64,000 nucleotides of DNA from Chelativorans alearensis (lineage in GTDB: Bacteria > Pseudomonadota > Alphaproteobacteria > Rhizobiales > Rhizobiaceae): NCBI RefSeq assembly GCF_010993735.1, contig NZ_WQNI01000004.1:62001-126000 (forward strand), read 5' to 3'. The stretch's first letter is position 1; the number at the start of each line of letters is the position of its first letter. The notes beneath the pieces were generated by a model. It was not told where the DNA came from. It did not search any database and saw only the letters and a program-made list of their open reading frames with translations. This document shows positions 62,105-64,000 of this stretch, piece after piece. The translations under genes and the position numbers were made by a program.

Positions 62105-63136
62105 ATGCTGCGCCTCCTCCTCATAACAAAGAGCACCGAGCTGCAGTCGCTCATCAGGCGAACAGGCGGATTTGGCGGCGAGGTGGAACTGGTCGGCGTG
62201 GCCGAAAGCCAGCGGGAAGCGATCGACGGGGCGAAGCGGCTCAAGCCGGACATCGTCATCGTCGAGCCGACGGTGGGCGACAGGGAATGCGCGGACGTGG
62301 TGAAGGAGATCATGGTCGAGGCGCCCCTTCCGATCGTCATGGTCTCTTCCGTTTCCGATCCCGGCCTTGCGGGCCTCGCGGTCGAGGCGCTCTCATCGGG
62401 AGCGCTCGCGATCATTCCCGTGCCGTTGGAAACCGACGGGCAAATAGATGAGCCGTCGGTGCGGAAGTTCGTGTCGAGCCTCGCCGCCATGTGCCAGGTG
62501 AAGGTGGTGCGGCGGTGGCGCGCCCGAGGCAGCCCGTCCGCCGCGCGAAGGACGGTTGGCAGATCCGTCCGCATCATAGGGATTGTGGCCTCGACCGGGG
62601 GGCTTGCGGCTATCAAGACGATCTTGAAGAGACTGCCGCCCGATTTCCCCGCACCGATCCTGACGGTCCAGCACATCGCAAGCGGGCATATCGACGCGAT
62701 CGCCGCTTCCCTCGACAAGGAGTCGGCACTCAGGGTGAAGGTCGCCGAAGATGGCGATCTCCTAGCGCCAGCGACGGTTTATCTCGCGCCCGACGGGCGC
62801 CAAATGGGATTGAGCGGCAGAAGGCGGATCCACGTGTTGGACGATCTTCCGGTCGATGGGTTCCTGCCCTCGGGAACCTATCTTTTCTCGTCCATGGCAA
62901 GCGCGTTCGGCAGCGAATGTCTGGCCATCGTGCTTACCGGGATGGGCAGGGACGGGACCGAGGGTTTGAGGACGGTCCGCGCGGTCGGAGGTGTGGCGAT
63001 GGCGCAGGACGGGGAGAGCTCGGCCGTGTTCGGGATGCCGAAGGCAGCCATCGATTCCGGCTTGGTCGATCAGGTCGTGTCTCTGGACAAGATGCCTCGG
63101 GAAATGGCCCGGCTAGCAGGCGTCACGGTCTGCTGA
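62105..63136 (+). CDS. cheB: CheB-type methylesterase with inactive receiver
   Basis: A 343-aa receptor demethylase. The esterase part has Ser in GIVASTGG, His in VQHIASG and Asp in TGMGRDGTEG. The receiver-like front is degenerate: the acidic pair reads ITKS, the phospho-Asp place is E54 (VIVEPTVG) and the Lys place is Val (IIPVP). So the usual activation by CheA phosphate is probably absent, or the Glu mimics it. It lies 6 nt after CheA. Confidence 0.92.
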   Translation: MLRLLLITKSTELQSLIRRTGGFGGEVELVGVAESQREAIDGAKRLKPDIVIVEPTVGDRECADVVKEIMVEAPLPIVMVSSVSDPGLAGLAVEALSSGALAIIPVPLETDGQIDEPSVRKFVSSLAAMCQVKVVRRWRARGSPSAARRTVGRSVRIIGIVASTGGLAAIKTILKRLPPDFPAPILTVQHIASGHIDAIAASLDKESALRVKVAEDGDLLAPATVYLAPDGRQMGLSGRRRIHVLDDLPVDGFLPSGTYLFSSMASAFGSECLAIVLTGMGRDGTEGLRTVRAVGGVAMAQDGESSAVFGMPKAAIDSGLVDQVVSLDKMPREMARLAGVTVC

Positions 63137-63149
63137 CGCGTCGGCCGGG

Positions 63150-64000
63150 CTACTGAATGCCGGCGATCTGGATCGCCGCGGGCGTGACGATCACCGCGAA
63201 GAGCACGGGCAGGAAGAAGATGATCATCGGTACCGTGAGCTTGGGCGGCAGAGCGGCGGCGCGTTTTTCGGCCTCGCTCATGCGCATGTCGCGGTTTTCC
63301 TGGGCCATAACGCGCAGGGCCTGCCCCAAGGGGGTGCCGTATTTCTCCGCCTGGATGAGGCTGGTCACCACGGCGCGCACGCCCTCCACCCCTGTCCGCT
63401 TGCCGAGATTCTCGTAAGCCTGGCGGCGATCTTGCAGATAGGACAGTTCCGCTGTCGTCAGCGCCATCTCCTCCGCGACTTCCGTGGATTGGGTGCCGAT
63501 CTCCTCGGCGACCTTGCGGAACGCGCTTTCGATGCTCATTCCGGATTCCACGGTGATGAGCAGCAGGTCGAGCGCTTCAGGCCACGCGCGGCGGATGGCC
63601 TTCTGCCGCTTGGTGATCCTGTTCCTGATGTAGATGGCTGGAACGAAATATCCGAGCGCCCCGATGGCGGCCGCGATGCCGAATGCCGCGTAAAGCGGCA
63701 CCGACGGCTTCAGAAGGAAGAGAAAATAGAGCGCGGCAATTGCGAATATCACAACCGGCGCGATGAGCCGTATGGCGAGGAACGTGATCACCGGCGCGCT
63801 GCCGCGATAGCCGGCCATCCGCAGCCGTTCGGCGATCTCGCCGCCTTCGGCTTGCTTGGCGAGGTTGAAGCGCTCGACGATCGTCTTGAAGAGCTTGCGC
63901 GGTTCGCTGCGCAACGACATGGGCTTGTGTTCGGCAGTGAGCCGCGCGCGCTCGCGTTTGCGCAGGAGCTGGCGCTCGTTCTCCACCTTCGCCATGCGCC
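63150..64000 (-). CDS. TadC-like type II/IV secretion system F protein, partial
   Basis: A T2SSF-domain membrane protein of the Tad pilus assembly family. The fragment has three hydrophobic segments and the conserved core RRAWPEALDLLLITVESGMSIESAFRKVAEEIG and AEKYGTPLGQALRVMAQ. The ATG at 63995 sits at the edge, but family members usually have another membrane helix before this region, so the gene most likely continues past the window. Its end lies 13 bp from the end of the CheB gene, on the opposite strand. Confidence 0.85.
   Translation of the reverse strand, partial: RMAKVENERQLLRKRERARLTAEHKPMSLRSEPRKLFKTIVERFNLAKQAEGGEIAERLRMAGYRGSAPVITFLAIRLIAPVVIFAIAALYFLFLLKPSVPLYAAFGIAAAIGALGYFVPAIYIRNRITKRQKAIRRAWPEALDLLLITVESGMSIESAFRKVAEEIGTQSTEVAEEMALTTAELSYLQDRRQAYENLGKRTGVEGVRAVVTSLIQAEKYGTPLGQALRVMAQENRDMRMSEAEKRAAALPPKLTVPMIIFFLPVLFAVIVTPAAIQIAGIQ

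Overview
The window reads as chromosomal DNA of a GC-rich alphaproteobacterium, most likely of the order Hyphomicrobiales (rhizobia and relatives). The reasons are a succinoglycan-style exopolysaccharide gene set (ExoF, ExoP, ExoY and GH16-type proteins), a class III adenylate cyclase with TPR repeats, a Tad pilus gene and tightly packed operons with ATGA/GTGA/TTGA overlaps. No rRNA, tRNA, CRISPR array, integrase or complete insertion sequence was seen. The genus cannot be fixed from the sequence alone.

Layout. 0.1-2.9 kb: ABC importer (binding protein, permease, ATPase). 3.0-5.1 kb: exonuclease-CBS-DUF294 fusion. 5.1-7.5 kb, minus strand: copper-handling genes (DUF411 protein, multicopper oxidase, small Cys-rich exported protein), with a perfect 16-bp inverted repeat upstream. 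7.7-9.5 kb: an unrecognised two-Rossmann protein and a coiled-coil protein. 9.5-20.7 kb: exopolysaccharide genes (glycosyltransferases, outer-membrane export protein, Wzz/ExoP-like copolymerase, ExoY-like initiating transferase, Wzx flippase, TIGR04325 methyltransferase). 20.7-39.0 kb: a GMC oxidoreductase, a DegT aminotransferase, a Sfp-type phosphopantetheinyl transferase and a minus-strand PKS-NRPS operon. 39.2-43.0 kb: more exopolysaccharide genes (GH16 glycanase, Wzy-like polymerase, pyruvyl transferase). 43.2-47.9 kb: regulators (Crp/Fnr, two convergent LuxR paralogues, adenylate cyclase-TPR). 48.0-52.2 kb: a 1388-aa cytochrome P450-membrane-DyP peroxidase fusion, then a Crp-like regulator and an MFS exporter. 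54.9-63.1 kb: an EAL remnant and a Wsp-like chemosensory operon (LuxR-type regulator, CheR-TPR, CheW, receptor, CheA-REC, CheB). The right edge cuts a TadC-like gene.

The most notable system is the PKS-NRPS line set inside a Wzy-dependent exopolysaccharide locus. Its domain order is A-PCP / KS-AT-ACP-aminotransferase-C-A-PCP / C*-A-remnant-PCP-TE, followed by a translationally coupled protein that resembles glycosyltransferases of the GINT1 type. The assembly line should load an amino acid, extend it with malonyl units, transaminate the beta-keto group and add a small (glycine-like) amino acid. The last protein has an altered condensation motif, only the tail of an adenylation domain, and a thioesterase with Cys in place of Ser. 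My inference, not shown by the sequence, is that the product is handed to an amino sugar or another amine of the exopolysaccharide, or that it is a small molecule co-made with the matrix.

The neighbouring regulators (two LuxR proteins with degenerate receivers, two Crp/Fnr proteins, a cyclase and a Wsp-like array) suggest that this surface or biofilm programme is under layered signal control. That link rests on gene proximity only.
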